Below are positions 1 through 8,758 of a stretch of DNA of 37,807 nucleotides, piece by piece. The stretch is taken from contig JAISWO010000023.1 in the NCBI GenBank assembly GCA_031271045.1, positions 1-37,807 on the forward strand, in the 5' to 3' direction. The DNA is from Tannerellaceae bacterium. GTDB lineage: Bacteria > Bacteroidota > Bacteroidia > Bacteroidales > Tannerellaceae. Positions within the stretch are counted from its first letter, which is position 1, and each line of letters starts with the position of its first letter. The translations under genes were made by a program, and so were the position numbers. Under the pieces are notes generated by a model. The model was not told where the DNA came from. It worked only from the letters and a program-made list of their open reading frames with translations, and searched no databases.

Positions 1-774
1 CAGATATGGAGCGAAAGTCTAATAGGATACAATAAAATCTGTTTTTTAGAATGGGTTGATACAAAAATTCCACGCATTGCATACGCCCCAAGTTTTGGGT
101 CGCCAAGTGTATCTGTGCATTTCTTGAGCAAAATAAAGCAATCATTACCCAAATTTCAAGTTGTGACAGTACGTGAAACAAGTGGTGTGGAGATATGTGA
201 GCAAGCTGGTGTTACAAATGCCCTATGTGTGCCAGACCCTACATTATTATTAACTCAATATGATTATTCACTCCTGTTTTCAGATATTGGCAAAGAAAAA
301 TACAAACTCCCTCAAAAATATTTATTATTATATAGTATAGGTGATTTTTTTAAAACTGATATCGTCAATGAAATAAAGCAATTTGCCAGACAGAATAATC
401 TTGCAATAGTCTATATACCGATTGGAGGAGAACAAAACGACATAATTGACGAAAATTGCTGGAAGATGTATCCATCCATTCAAGAATGGTTATTTCTGAT
501 GACAAATGCAGATTATGTATTAACCAATTCTTTTCATGGTTCAATATTTTCTATCATTTTTAATAAACAATTTGGAGTTTATTTAGCAGAAGGCGAAGCA
601 TCCAAAAAGAATGACCGAATACATTCTCTTTTGAACAGTTTGAATTTAAATAAACGTATTATTACTGCAGGTTTACAAGAATTGAACAAATCAATAGCAT
701 ACGAACCTATAAATGCATATTTACAAAAACAACGAGAAGAAATTCAAGATAAATTTATGCATTGGTTTAATTGA
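1..774 (+). CDS. Polysaccharide pyruvyl transferase family protein (5' end cut off by window)
   Basis: The reading frame is open from the first base, so the start lies left of the window; a GTG at 115 is internal. The visible 257 residues begin with QIWSE and continue through a segment reading IAYAPSFGSPS, which is typical of the middle of the pyruvyl transferase (CsaB/WcaK-like) fold. Near the C-terminus the NSFHGSIFSIIF motif is the family hallmark. Known members transfer a pyruvate ketal from phosphoenolpyruvate to a sugar of a surface polysaccharide repeat, although some homologues are related transferases. The gene heads the visible part of a run of glycosyltransferases, which supports a role in capsule or O-antigen decoration in the cytoplasm. 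Base composition is AT-rich like its neighbours. The donor and acceptor cannot be read from sequence. Confidence 0.85.
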   Translation, partial: QIWSESLIGYNKICFLEWVDTKIPRIAYAPSFGSPSVSVHFLSKIKQSLPKFQVVTVRETSGVEICEQAGVTNALCVPDPTLLLTQYDYSLLFSDIGKEKYKLPQKYLLLYSIGDFFKTDIVNEIKQFARQNNLAIVYIPIGGEQNDIIDENCWKMYPSIQEWLFLMTNADYVLTNSFHGSIFSIIFNKQFGVYLAEGEASKKNDRIHSLLNSLNLNKRIITAGLQELNKSIAYEPINAYLQKQREEIQDKFMHWFN

Positions 775-812
775 GAAAATAATACTCCTTAAAATTTTTC
801 AAATATCCTAAA

Positions 813-1913
813 ATGAAAAAAGTATTATTCATAAATCACACAAGAAATGTCACTGGAGCTGAAACAGTAATGCTTCAAATCATAGATACAGTTTTTTTAG
901 GTGGAAATGAAAAAAAAGTATTCGTTGTGGAACCTATCGGTAAACAAGAATCTCTATTTAAGAGAAGGTTATGTGATATGGGGATTACACATTGCTTTAG
1001 TCTTCCGTACAAATGTTGGGGCGGTTCTCTCTTTCGTTCAATAATTGTAATATTCTTTAATTTATATAGTATGTTAACGTTGATATATCATGTCAAAAAA
1101 GAGCGGATAGATATCATATATTCAAACACGTCTATTAATTGCATCGGTATAATGGCTGCTATTTTAACCAGAAAACTTCACATTTGGCACTTTCATGAAA
1201 GTGTTGGATGGACGAAATATCCAGATATCTTATATTGGATTTTTCTTAAGTATAAAAAAAACACGGTGATATTTATTTCTGAAAACCAAAAAATGCAATG
1301 GCAAACACAACTGCCAAAATCTTTTGAAAAGAGTAAAATTATATATAATCCCACAAAAAAAATAAACATAACAGATGTTTATTTCCACAATGACATAGTT
1401 TTTGGATATTTGGGGAGTATTGACAAACAGAAAAATATTATTTTATTGCTAAATGCGTTTTACGAACTAACACGTACTCATAACAATGTTAAATTGATAA
1501 TTGGAGGTAGTGGTACCGACGAAGACGGGTTAAAAAAGCTCATTAAAGATTATTCGTTAGAATCTCATGTGACGATGCTGGGATATGTGTCGGAGGTGTC
1601 TTCTTTTTACAATAGCATTGATGTTTTTGTTCTTCCCTCTCTATTGGAATCTTGGGGCTTGGTTTCATTGGAGGCTATGATTGCCCGAAAAGCTGTTATT
1701 ATGACAAAGAATAGCGGTCTGCATGAAATATTGGAAAATAGAGAAGAATGTATATTTTTTGACCCAACGAATAAACAGGAATTATTAGATGCCATGAAAA
1801 TCCTTATGGATGAAAAATATAGAACAGCTTTGGCTATGAGAGGATATGAAAAGGTTCGCCAATGCAATTTTAATATAGAATTTAAGAAATCGGTTGATGC
1901 TTTATTTGCTTAA
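813..1913 (+). CDS. Glycosyltransferase family 4 protein
   Basis: This 366-residue protein has the two-domain GT-B layout. The N-terminal half starts with KKVLFINHTRNVTGAE, a glycine/alanine-rich acceptor-side motif. The C-terminal half has the nucleotide-sugar-binding segment around residues 195-235 (FGYLGSIDKQKN) and the EX7E motif in LLESWGLVSLEAM near residue 280. GT4 enzymes are retaining transferases that add a sugar from an NDP-sugar to a lipid-linked acceptor on the inner face of the cytoplasmic membrane. The length is usual for the family. It sits 38 bp after the pyruvyl transferase and precedes a broken GT2 gene, so it is probably part of the same polysaccharide operon. Sugar specificity is not predictable. 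Confidence 0.9.
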   Translation: MKKVLFINHTRNVTGAETVMLQIIDTVFLGGNEKKVFVVEPIGKQESLFKRRLCDMGITHCFSLPYKCWGGSLFRSIIVIFFNLYSMLTLIYHVKKERIDIIYSNTSINCIGIMAAILTRKLHIWHFHESVGWTKYPDILYWIFLKYKKNTVIFISENQKMQWQTQLPKSFEKSKIIYNPTKKINITDVYFHNDIVFGYLGSIDKQKNIILLLNAFYELTRTHNNVKLIIGGSGTDEDGLKKLIKDYSLESHVTMLGYVSEVSSFYNSIDVFVLPSLLESWGLVSLEAMIARKAVIMTKNSGLHEILENREECIFFDPTNKQELLDAMKILMDEKYRTALAMRGYEKVRQCNFNIEFKKSVDALFA

Positions 1914-2044
1914 ATATTTGTCCGTAATTGTTTAAAATAGGGAGAATGAAAATAAGTGCGTCCAATTATATAGAGACAGCTCAAATTCAAACGAGAATCA
2001 TCAGTATTAACCTATTAATTTTTCAGGACGAGACTAAAATATTC

Positions 2045-2322
2045 ATGATACCTGTATTTATAATAATCCTAAATTACAACAGGCGGAAGACTCCATTGCT
2101 TGTGTGGATTCATTGCTCAAAAGCAAATATAGCCCTGTCACGATTTGTGTTATTGATAATGGCTCCGAAAAGGAAAACGTGGTGCTTTTTGAAACTTACT
2201 TGCACAACATTCGGACATTTTTTGAGAATGATTCCTTGTCACCGGAAAAAATTAATCTTCATAAGAGAAATTTAATATTCAATACGTGGGATCATCGGAT
2301 AGCAGAGATACGGAAAATTTAA
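2045..2322 (+). pseudogene. Remnant of a family 2 glycosyltransferase (frameshifted and truncated)
   Basis: From ATG 2045 the frame reads MIPVFIIILNYN, the beta-1 start of a GT2 enzyme. The homology then continues in another frame from about base 2080 as QAEDSIACVDSLLKSKY and then PVTICVIDNGS, the rest of the GT2 nucleotide-binding segment. Joining the two frames needs one extra base near 2080, so a single-base deletion is the simplest explanation. The frame ends at 2322 without the acceptor-binding half or a DXD motif, and the Wzy-like gene begins 25 bp later. The gene is therefore a dead stump of about 90 codons. The stretch 1914-2044 before it holds no recognisable gene. The assignment to GT2 rests on the N-terminal motif alone. 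Confidence 0.75.
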
Positions 2323-2347
2323 ATTCAGATTATATAAGATAGGTTAT

Positions 2348-3583
2348 ATGGTGAATATTTCAAACAAAATGGCTAAAAAAGATACCCCAAAGATTTGTAG
2401 ATTTTTATTTGCCTTATTAGTTGTTGTGGTGATGATAGATCCAACAAATACAATTTTGGGAGTAAAAGAGCTTGTTTTTATTTGTTTTATATTATCCTGC
2501 GTGATATACCATGTAAAAGTACTTGCACCAATGTGGGGTATTATAGGATTGTTTTTTCTTATTTCTATTCTTTCTTTATTTTTTGGATTATGTCAGCAGA
2601 GTGAATTTAAGATGGCATTTACAATAGGATATTTTAAAATGCTGTTATTTTTATTTGTTCTTTTATTTGTTCAAAAATTTGATTTTTTGGATAAAATTAC
2701 AACCGGCGCTATATTAATTTCAATTATAACTATCATTATTGCGATTATTTTTACATACCATATGTCATTTGAACCCAAAATATACGAGTATATATCTTCG
2801 CGCGAGAACTTTATTATGATAAGTCGCAGGGTATTTTTGGGATATGAACTTGTACGTTTTTTCTATAAAACATCTCCTATTTTAATTATTCCTTTAGCAT
2901 TTTCTTTATACCGAGTACTTAATTCTCAACAAAGTGGGAGGAATTTTTTCCTTGCGATTTTATTTTTTGTAACATTAATACTGTCCGGAACAAGAGCAAA
3001 TATGTTTAGCGCTGTTTTGGTTACCTTATTGATGATAATTTATCGAATGAATCGAAGTAAATTGTGGCACATTGTGGTACCTTTTTTGTCAATATGTTTT
3101 CTTTTTTTTGCAGTTATAATGACGAAAAATCTTCTTGAAGATCAAGAAATCTCTGTTTTCATCAAATCAGAACATCAGAATAGCATTATACAATTGCTGG
3201 AAGACCATCCTTTGTTTTTATTGTTAGGCCAAGGTCCCGGAAGTTTATACTACACTACAGGCGCAGGGACGTATGTTCCTCAATCAGAATTATCATACAT
3301 GGAAATAATACGGATGTTTGGATTGTTTATGGGTGGGGTAATAATTTTTTTATGGTTTTTGCCATTAATTATTGCATATAAGCGAAAAAATATGTTGCCT
3401 GAATTTTTCCCGTTCTTCATTTCCTATTTGGCTTATTTGTTTATTGGAGGCACAAATCCTCTTCTTTTTAGTTCTACGGGTATGATCGTTTTAGCATGCG
3501 CTTATTCTTTTGCTTTAAAAGACCAGCATGAAAATATCAATTATCATTCATCCTCCACAAAAGAATTAGTGGTAACGCATTAA
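2348..3583 (+). CDS. O-antigen/capsule polymerase, Wzy-like integral membrane protein
   Basis: The 411-residue product is almost entirely hydrophobic, with about ten to twelve predicted membrane segments. A longer polar periplasmic-type loop lies in the C-terminal half (roughly residues 265-315, containing GQGPGSLYYTTGAGTY). This layout, together with position among glycosyltransferases, matches Wzy/O-antigen ligase-like proteins (Wzy_C type), which join lipid-linked repeat units at the outer face of the cytoplasmic membrane. A short motif SGTRANMFSA after the middle helices resembles the conserved arginine segment of that superfamily. An O-antigen ligase is the main alternative. Polymerase is preferred because the gene lies within the transferase cluster. 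Sequence conservation in the family is low, so the call rests on topology and context. Confidence 0.75.
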   Translation: MVNISNKMAKKDTPKICRFLFALLVVVVMIDPTNTILGVKELVFICFILSCVIYHVKVLAPMWGIIGLFFLISILSLFFGLCQQSEFKMAFTIGYFKMLLFLFVLLFVQKFDFLDKITTGAILISIITIIIAIIFTYHMSFEPKIYEYISSRENFIMISRRVFLGYELVRFFYKTSPILIIPLAFSLYRVLNSQQSGRNFFLAILFFVTLILSGTRANMFSAVLVTLLMIIYRMNRSKLWHIVVPFLSICFLFFAVIMTKNLLEDQEISVFIKSEHQNSIIQLLEDHPLFLLLGQGPGSLYYTTGAGTYVPQSELSYMEIIRMFGLFMGGVIIFLWFLPLIIAYKRKNMLPEFFPFFISYLAYLFIGGTNPLLFSSTGMIVLACAYSFALKDQHENINYHSSSTKELVVTH

Positions 3584-3600
3584 AATACACAAGTAAAAAT

Positions 3601-4434
3601 ATGGATAATAGAATTGCAATACTACTTTCCACTTATAACAGTGAGAAATATCTTTGCGAACAAATAGATTCGATTTTAAATCAATCCTACAAAGAGTGGA
3701 TACTTTACATTCGAGATGATGGCTCAACGGATGAAACATTAAACATCATAAAAGAATATTGTTCACAACACTCAAATATTGTACTGTGCAAATCGGAAAA
3801 TAAAAACAGGGGAGCAAAAAATAGCTTCTTTTGGTTACTTGAACATGTTGATGCTCTCTACTACATGTTTTGTGACCATGACGATGTTTGGCTGCCGTTT
3901 AAAGTGGAAATTACATATAAAAAAATGAAAATAGCGGAGCAAGATAATTTCGACAAGTCAATTATTGTAAACACAGATTTAATGGTTGTAGATAATAATC
4001 TTCAAATAATTCACCCGTCTATGTGGGAAGCCGCACACCTTCTTCCCGATATTTTGAAATCTTCGTTTCATTACTTGTGCATTTGTAATTTTGTTACCGG
4101 GTGTACGATGATGATTAATCAAAAAGCAAAAGAGGTTTCTTTTCCGGTATCTTCAAAAGCAATTTTTCATGACAGTTGGATTGCATTAAAAGTACTCTAT
4201 ACAGGAGGAATTATAATCCCTATCAAGGAACAAACCATTCTTTATCGCCAACACACCCAAAATGTTTGTGGCGTTCCAATATACCCAACTAATTATATAT
4301 TAGATAAAATAAAGCATTGCATATCAATTCTAAAAATGAATAAAATTGCATATGAAATGTGTTCTAGCGTGGGGAAAACGAACATCTTTGTTTATTGCCT
4401 GTACAAAATTAAATATTACTTTAAAAGAAGATAA
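3601..4434 (+). CDS. Glycosyltransferase family 2 protein
   Basis: This 277-residue GT-A enzyme opens with IAILLSTYNSEKYLCEQIDS, the standard GT2 first strand and helix. It continues with the nucleotide-binding motif RDDGSTDET near residue 40 and a DXD-like metal motif in FCDHDDVW near residue 95. The later segment FHDSWIALKVL near residue 185 resembles the acceptor-side motif of rhamnosyltransferase-like GT2 proteins. GT2 enzymes are inverting transferases. The gene starts 17 bp after the polymerase gene and is 19 bp ahead of a second, related GT2 gene with the same domain order, which suggests an old duplication. The specific sugar cannot be read from sequence. Confidence 0.9.
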   Translation: MDNRIAILLSTYNSEKYLCEQIDSILNQSYKEWILYIRDDGSTDETLNIIKEYCSQHSNIVLCKSENKNRGAKNSFFWLLEHVDALYYMFCDHDDVWLPFKVEITYKKMKIAEQDNFDKSIIVNTDLMVVDNNLQIIHPSMWEAAHLLPDILKSSFHYLCICNFVTGCTMMINQKAKEVSFPVSSKAIFHDSWIALKVLYTGGIIIPIKEQTILYRQHTQNVCGVPIYPTNYILDKIKHCISILKMNKIAYEMCSSVGKTNIFVYCLYKIKYYFKRR

Positions 4435-4453
4435 CAGATTAAATTTTGTTGAA

Positions 4454-5182
4454 ATGGTTTCTGTTTGCATAATCACCTATAATGGTGAAAAATATATTGA
4501 ACAACAGTTAAAAAGCATTTTAGAACAACTGTCTGTTGATGATGAGGTAATCATTTCGGATGATTCATCCACAGATTCTACGATTGCTATAATAGAAAGT
4601 TTTAATGATTCCCGTATTATTCTTTTGAAAAATAACGTTTTTCATAGCCCAACTTATAATATGGAAAACGCGCTAAAATATGCAAAAGGTCATTATATAT
4701 TCCTTGCAGATCAAGATGATGAGTGGTTGCAGGGAAGAGTCGGTAAAGTTTTGGATTTATTTGTAAGATATCCCGATATATCTTTGATTGTCTGTAAATG
4801 TAATATAATTGATGCTACTGGAAATATTGTCAAAAATTCAAATTGTAAGGATTTTACTTTTTTAAATCATGCCTTGTTATGGAATTTACTTCAAAATCCA
4901 TATAGAGGTTGTTGTATGGCTTTTCAGAAGAATATTCTTGATTTCGCACTGCCATTTCCTGAAAATACGGTAATGCATGATATATGGATTGGACTGTTGG
5001 CTCAATTTAATGGAAAATGTCTGTATTATAATAAGCCATTGATAAACTATCGAAGGCACGATTCTAACATAACTAAAGATATTTCTCCATATTCACTCTA
5101 TTACCGAATTTACTATCGAGTTCTTCTATTAATCCGATTATTCTATCGTTCATGGAAAATAAAGTTAAAAATATCCTTTTAG
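4454..5182 (+). CDS. Glycosyltransferase family 2 protein
   Basis: The 242-residue product begins MVSVCIITYNGEKYIEQQL, carries the SDDSSTDSTIAII nucleotide-binding motif near residue 40, the DXD-type motif in LADQDDEW near residue 85, and the segment VMHDIWIGLLAQ near residue 175. It is clearly related in layout to the GT2 protein just upstream. An in-frame ATG exists at 4346, but it overlaps the previous gene by 89 bp and adds a tail without GT2 character, so ATG 4454 is chosen because it places the start directly before beta-1. The 3' end overlaps the following gene by 31 bp. It probably adds one sugar of the repeat unit from an activated donor in the cytoplasm. Confidence 0.88.
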   Translation: MVSVCIITYNGEKYIEQQLKSILEQLSVDDEVIISDDSSTDSTIAIIESFNDSRIILLKNNVFHSPTYNMENALKYAKGHYIFLADQDDEWLQGRVGKVLDLFVRYPDISLIVCKCNIIDATGNIVKNSNCKDFTFLNHALLWNLLQNPYRGCCMAFQKNILDFALPFPENTVMHDIWIGLLAQFNGKCLYYNKPLINYRRHDSNITKDISPYSLYYRIYYRVLLLIRLFYRSWKIKLKISF

Positions 5183-6330
5183 TATCAGCATTTGGCGACA
5201 TAATCAATAAAAGCAATAACCGTTTTTCAAAAGTTTATTCCGCATTATCAGGCAATGCGCTACAATTCATAACTTCCGACTTTGATCACTGGTCGAGAAC
5301 GTATAAGAAATTGGAAACTTTACCTTCCGGAATATATATTCATGTACCACCCTATAAAAAAAGTTTATCAATAAACAGAATCGTTAGCCATATTGTTTTT
5401 GCGATAAAATTGCGGTTGGAATTAAAAAGAATGGATTTTAAACCGGATGTTTTATATTGCGTGATGCCGACGTCTGCATCGGCATACGTATGCGGAAAAT
5501 TCTGTAGAAAAAATAATATCAAGTTTGTTGTTGATGTCATTGATTTATGGCCGGAATCACTATGTCCGGTCAGTCGGTTCTATGGAATATTGAAAATCTT
5601 TTTTTATCCATGGAGGAAAATCACAGAAAAGGCGTATGCTTATGCAGATGTGATCTGTGCAGAATCAAAAGAGTATATGAAAGTTGTTAAATGCTTTAAT
5701 CCTGCTGCTCTATCAAATTATACTTATCTGGGTATTGACAAAATGAGAATCAATAGTTTTCTTTCTCAGAGTACCGTAGAATTAGATAAACCCGAAAATG
5801 AATTATGGATTTGTTATGGGGGACATCTTGGAAACAGTTATGATTTTCAAGCAGTAATAAATGCTCTTATCTATATTCAAAACAAGAAGATAAACTATAA
5901 GTTCTTTTTTGTAGGTGGTGGCGAGAAAAAGAAACAAATATTATCTCTTTTGTTAAAATGTAACTTGAACGTTACTATTACAGGGGTATTGCCTTATTAT
6001 GACTATCTCAAATATCTTTCATTTTGTGATATTGGTATTAACTCCTTCAAGGAAAAAACAAAAGTGGTTCATAGTTATAAATTTAATGACTACGTAGCTA
6101 TGAATTTGTTAGTGTTAAATAATTTGCCAGGAGAAACGGCAGATATGATTTCAACATACAAAATTGGCCTGAATTTTAATTTTTCAGATTATACCCTGTC
6201 TGAAGCGCTTTATGAAGTATGTTCTAATTGGCATATTTACAACAAATGGAAAGAAAACAACAAACAATTAGTATCTGATTTATTGGATCAAAATACTATA
6301 TATAAAAGAATGACCAACTTGTTTTTGTGA
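5152..6330 (+). CDS. Glycosyltransferase family 4-like protein (WbuB-type)
   Basis: This 392-residue protein has a GT-B organisation. The N-terminal domain contains a conserved VVDVIDLWPESL segment near residue 125, typical of WbuB/ colanic-acid type GT4 enzymes. The C-terminal domain contains WICYGGHLGNSYDFQAVI near residue 220 and a glycine-rich FFVGGGEKKKQI segment. The usual EX7E motif is weak: the region around FCDIGINSFKEKTKVVHSYK takes its place, as in some WbuB relatives. The start overlaps the GT2 gene by 31 bp. No good alternative start was seen downstream, so the overlap is accepted. It probably acts early in repeat-unit assembly on the cytoplasmic side. Confidence 0.85.
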   Translation: MENKVKNILLVSAFGDIINKSNNRFSKVYSALSGNALQFITSDFDHWSRTYKKLETLPSGIYIHVPPYKKSLSINRIVSHIVFAIKLRLELKRMDFKPDVLYCVMPTSASAYVCGKFCRKNNIKFVVDVIDLWPESLCPVSRFYGILKIFFYPWRKITEKAYAYADVICAESKEYMKVVKCFNPAALSNYTYLGIDKMRINSFLSQSTVELDKPENELWICYGGHLGNSYDFQAVINALIYIQNKKINYKFFFVGGGEKKKQILSLLLKCNLNVTITGVLPYYDYLKYLSFCDIGINSFKEKTKVVHSYKFNDYVAMNLLVLNNLPGETADMISTYKIGLNFNFSDYTLSEALYEVCSNWHIYNKWKENNKQLVSDLLDQNTIYKRMTNLFL

Positions 6331-6363
6331 ATATTCGTTATGATTTAGCTTTATGTGATAAGA

Positions 6364-6990
6364 ATGAATATATATAATAATATAATTAAGAGAAGCATTG
6401 ACTTCCTTTTTGCATTGGTGTGTTTGTTTGCGCTTTTACCTTTGTTTTTCTTGCTTGCAATTGCCATTAAAATAGATTCGAGAGGGCCTGTTTTTTATCG
6501 GGCATTAAGAGGAGGGTATCGTGATATTCCGTTTGAGATTTTCAAATTTCGAACAATGATAGTAAATGCTGATAAAATTGGAGGAAGTACGACTGCTTTA
6601 AATGATTCACGAATTACGAAAGTCGGAAAAACTCTTCGGAAAACTAAATTAGACGAAATACCACAATTAATTAATATCATTAAAGGAGATATGAGTTTTG
6701 TGGGTCCTCGTCCTGAAATCTTGGCATATACATCTAAGTATACTCCGGAAGAAAAAAGAATTTTGAGCGTCAGACCGGGGATTACGGATATTAGTTCTCT
6801 AAAATATATCTCTCTTGATGAAGTGGTCGGCTCATTGAATGCGGATGAATATTATGAGAAATATGTTTTTCATGATAAAAATCGTTTGAGATTGGAATAT
6901 GTCGATAAACAATCATTTTTGTTAGATGCAAGATTGTTTCTAAAAACAGCATTAAAAGTAGTTAGACAAGTTGTTAAAATATTTGTATGA
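6364..6990 (+). CDS. Sugar transferase (polyprenyl-phosphate phosphoglycosyl transferase)
   Basis: The 208-residue protein belongs to the bacterial sugar transferase family (PglC/WcaJ C-terminal domain type). One membrane helix or re-entrant hairpin occupies roughly residues 8-35. It is followed by FEIFKFRTM, then KLDEIPQLINIIKGDMS and FVGPRPE, the family catalytic and binding motifs. These enzymes move a sugar-1-phosphate from an NDP-sugar to undecaprenyl phosphate and so start repeat-unit synthesis. The short, PglC-like form lacks the N-terminal four-helix domain of WcaJ. ATG 6364 is preferred over a GTG at 6355, which adds only three residues. The last four bases overlap the start of the aldo/keto reductase as ATGA, which implies translational coupling. 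Confidence 0.92.
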   Translation: MNIYNNIIKRSIDFLFALVCLFALLPLFFLLAIAIKIDSRGPVFYRALRGGYRDIPFEIFKFRTMIVNADKIGGSTTALNDSRITKVGKTLRKTKLDEIPQLINIIKGDMSFVGPRPEILAYTSKYTPEEKRILSVRPGITDISSLKYISLDEVVGSLNADEYYEKYVFHDKNRLRLEYVDKQSFLLDARLFLKTALKVVRQVVKIFV

Positions 6991-7937
6991 TGGAATATAT
7001 GACTTTATCACATTCGGAACTGAAAGTATCCCGATTATGTATGGGAGGCTGTCCGCTTGGTGGATACGGATGGGGCGACGTCAATCATAGCGATTTGATA
7101 CGTTCTATAGAGTCTGCTATAAATCATGGAGTAACAATGTTTGACACGGCGGATATATATGGATTAGGTTCTTCTGAAGAGACTTTAGGGAAAGCGGTAG
7201 CAAATCATCGACATGAAATAGTCATTGCCACTAAATTTGGAGTTAGGATACAAAATGGCATTACTCTTTATGATAATTCCTCAAAGTGGATCAGAAAAGC
7301 TGTTGAAGGAAGTTTAAAGCGTTTGGACACAGATTACATTGACGTATATCAAGTGCATTATCGTGATGGCAAAACTTCAATGAGCGAAATTGTTGAGTCC
7401 CTTTCACAGTTAAAAGATGAGGGGAAGATCAGATATTTTGGATTGTCAAACACATCTATTGATGAACTTGACGAATTGAAATCATTTAATGAAAAATTTG
7501 TTTCCTTTCAACACGAATATAGTCTTGCTAACAGGAAAAATGAGGCTCTTATTTTAGAACTTCAAAAGCAAACAAATATTACTCCATTGACTTGGGGAAG
7601 TTTAGGGCAAGGTATATTATCGGGTAAATATACACAAGATTCTATTTTTAGTCAAAACGACAGACGTTCTCGTAGTATATATGCTAATTTTCATGGAGAT
7701 AAACTATTACATAATCTAAGAATAGTGGATTTGTTGAGGGAAATTTCAGAATATACCCTACATTCTATTCCTTCTATTGCGATTCGATTTATTTTGGATT
7801 TTTTGAAAGAAAGTATTGTCATAGTTGGTATTAAAAATGAAAAGCAACTCATGTCGAATATAGAATCCATGTCATTCAGATTGAGTGATGAGGAGATAAA
7901 GAAGTTGTTACTTATTTCGAATTTTAAGAAGCAATGA
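6987..7937 (+). CDS. Aldo/keto reductase
   Basis: The 316-residue protein has the AKR (alpha/beta)8 signature. The catalytic tetrad is visible: Asp53 and Tyr58 in FDTADIYG, Lys83 in ATKFG, and His124 in YQVHYRD. The NADP-binding end includes VIVGIKNEKQLMSNIESM near residue 285. Such enzymes reduce sugar aldehydes or ketones with NAD(P)H in the cytoplasm. Members in polysaccharide loci can help make unusual or deoxy sugars or polyols. The gene overlaps the sugar transferase upstream and the transketolase N-subunit downstream by 4 bp each (ATGA in both places). It is therefore probably translated as one unit with them. The substrate is unknown. A general metabolic AKR captured by chance is less likely given the coupling. 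Confidence 0.92.
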   Translation: MMEYMTLSHSELKVSRLCMGGCPLGGYGWGDVNHSDLIRSIESAINHGVTMFDTADIYGLGSSEETLGKAVANHRHEIVIATKFGVRIQNGITLYDNSSKWIRKAVEGSLKRLDTDYIDVYQVHYRDGKTSMSEIVESLSQLKDEGKIRYFGLSNTSIDELDELKSFNEKFVSFQHEYSLANRKNEALILELQKQTNITPLTWGSLGQGILSGKYTQDSIFSQNDRRSRSIYANFHGDKLLHNLRIVDLLREISEYTLHSIPSIAIRFILDFLKESIVIVGIKNEKQLMSNIESMSFRLSDEEIKKLLLISNFKKQ

Positions 7938-8758
7938 ATAGTCAGGAACTTGCGTGGAGGATTAGGCGGCATGGGGTTGAAATGACGCATTTGTCGAAGG
8001 GCTCACATATTGGTGCGATATTGTCGGTTGCGGATATTGTTGGCGTACTATATGCAGACATTTTAAGAATAGATCCTTCGAGTCCGAAGAAAGAAGATCG
8101 GGATCGGTTTATTTTGAGTAAGGGTCATGCCGGTGCTGCTATATATGCGGCGTTGGCGGAGAGAGGGTTTTTCCCCGTACAGGAATTGGCAACTCATTAT
8201 GCGAATGGAAGTCGTTTATCCGGTCATGTCTCACACAAGGGGGTCCCGGGGGTTGATTTCTCAACAGGTTCTTTGGGACATGGTTTGTCTGTTGGGGTGG
8301 GAATGGCGTTGAGCGCTAAATTAGATCGGAAATCTTATCGTATCTATGTCGTTATTGGGGATGGGGAATGTGATGAAGGCGCCGTATGGGAAGCATCCAT
8401 GTTTGCACATCATCATAAATTGGATAAACTGACTGTTATTGTTGATTATAATAAAATGCAGAGTCTGACATTTTGTGAAGATACCTTATCTCTTAATCCT
8501 TTAGACAAGAAATTCGAGGCGTTCGGATATAATGTCCTGAACGTTGATGGACATAATCATTTGGAATTAAAAGACGCCTTCCATACTCCATTCGATAACG
8601 GAAATCCTACATTAATATTAGCGCATACGATAAAAGGGAAAGGTGTGTCTTTTATGGAGAATAATATTTTGTGGCACTATCGAACGCCGCAGGGTGACGA
8701 ATACGAAGCGGCAGTTAAAGAATTAGAGGACAACAGCTATGAGGGATACATTTGTTAG
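7934..8758 (+). CDS. Transketolase, N-terminal (thiamine diphosphate-binding) subunit
   Basis: This 274-residue protein is the size of the PP (pyrophosphate-binding) domain alone, not a full transketolase of about 650 residues. The early segment LSKGHAGAAIYAAL and the GSLGHGLSVGVGMAL segment are transketolase hallmarks. The thiamine diphosphate motif begins with GDGECDEGAVWEAS at about residue 142 and ends at VDYNKMQ. The partner domain is encoded by the next gene, which overlaps by 20 bp. Split transketolases form heteromers that move a two-carbon unit between a ketose and an aldose. Location inside a polysaccharide locus, coupled to an aldo/keto reductase, suggests a role in making an unusual sugar rather than in the pentose phosphate pathway. 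Base composition is less AT-rich than in the transferase genes upstream. Confidence 0.93.
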   Translation: MNSQELAWRIRRHGVEMTHLSKGSHIGAILSVADIVGVLYADILRIDPSSPKKEDRDRFILSKGHAGAAIYAALAERGFFPVQELATHYANGSRLSGHVSHKGVPGVDFSTGSLGHGLSVGVGMALSAKLDRKSYRIYVVIGDGECDEGAVWEASMFAHHHKLDKLTVIVDYNKMQSLTFCEDTLSLNPLDKKFEAFGYNVLNVDGHNHLELKDAFHTPFDNGNPTLILAHTIKGKGVSFMENNILWHYRTPQGDEYEAAVKELEDNSYEGYIC

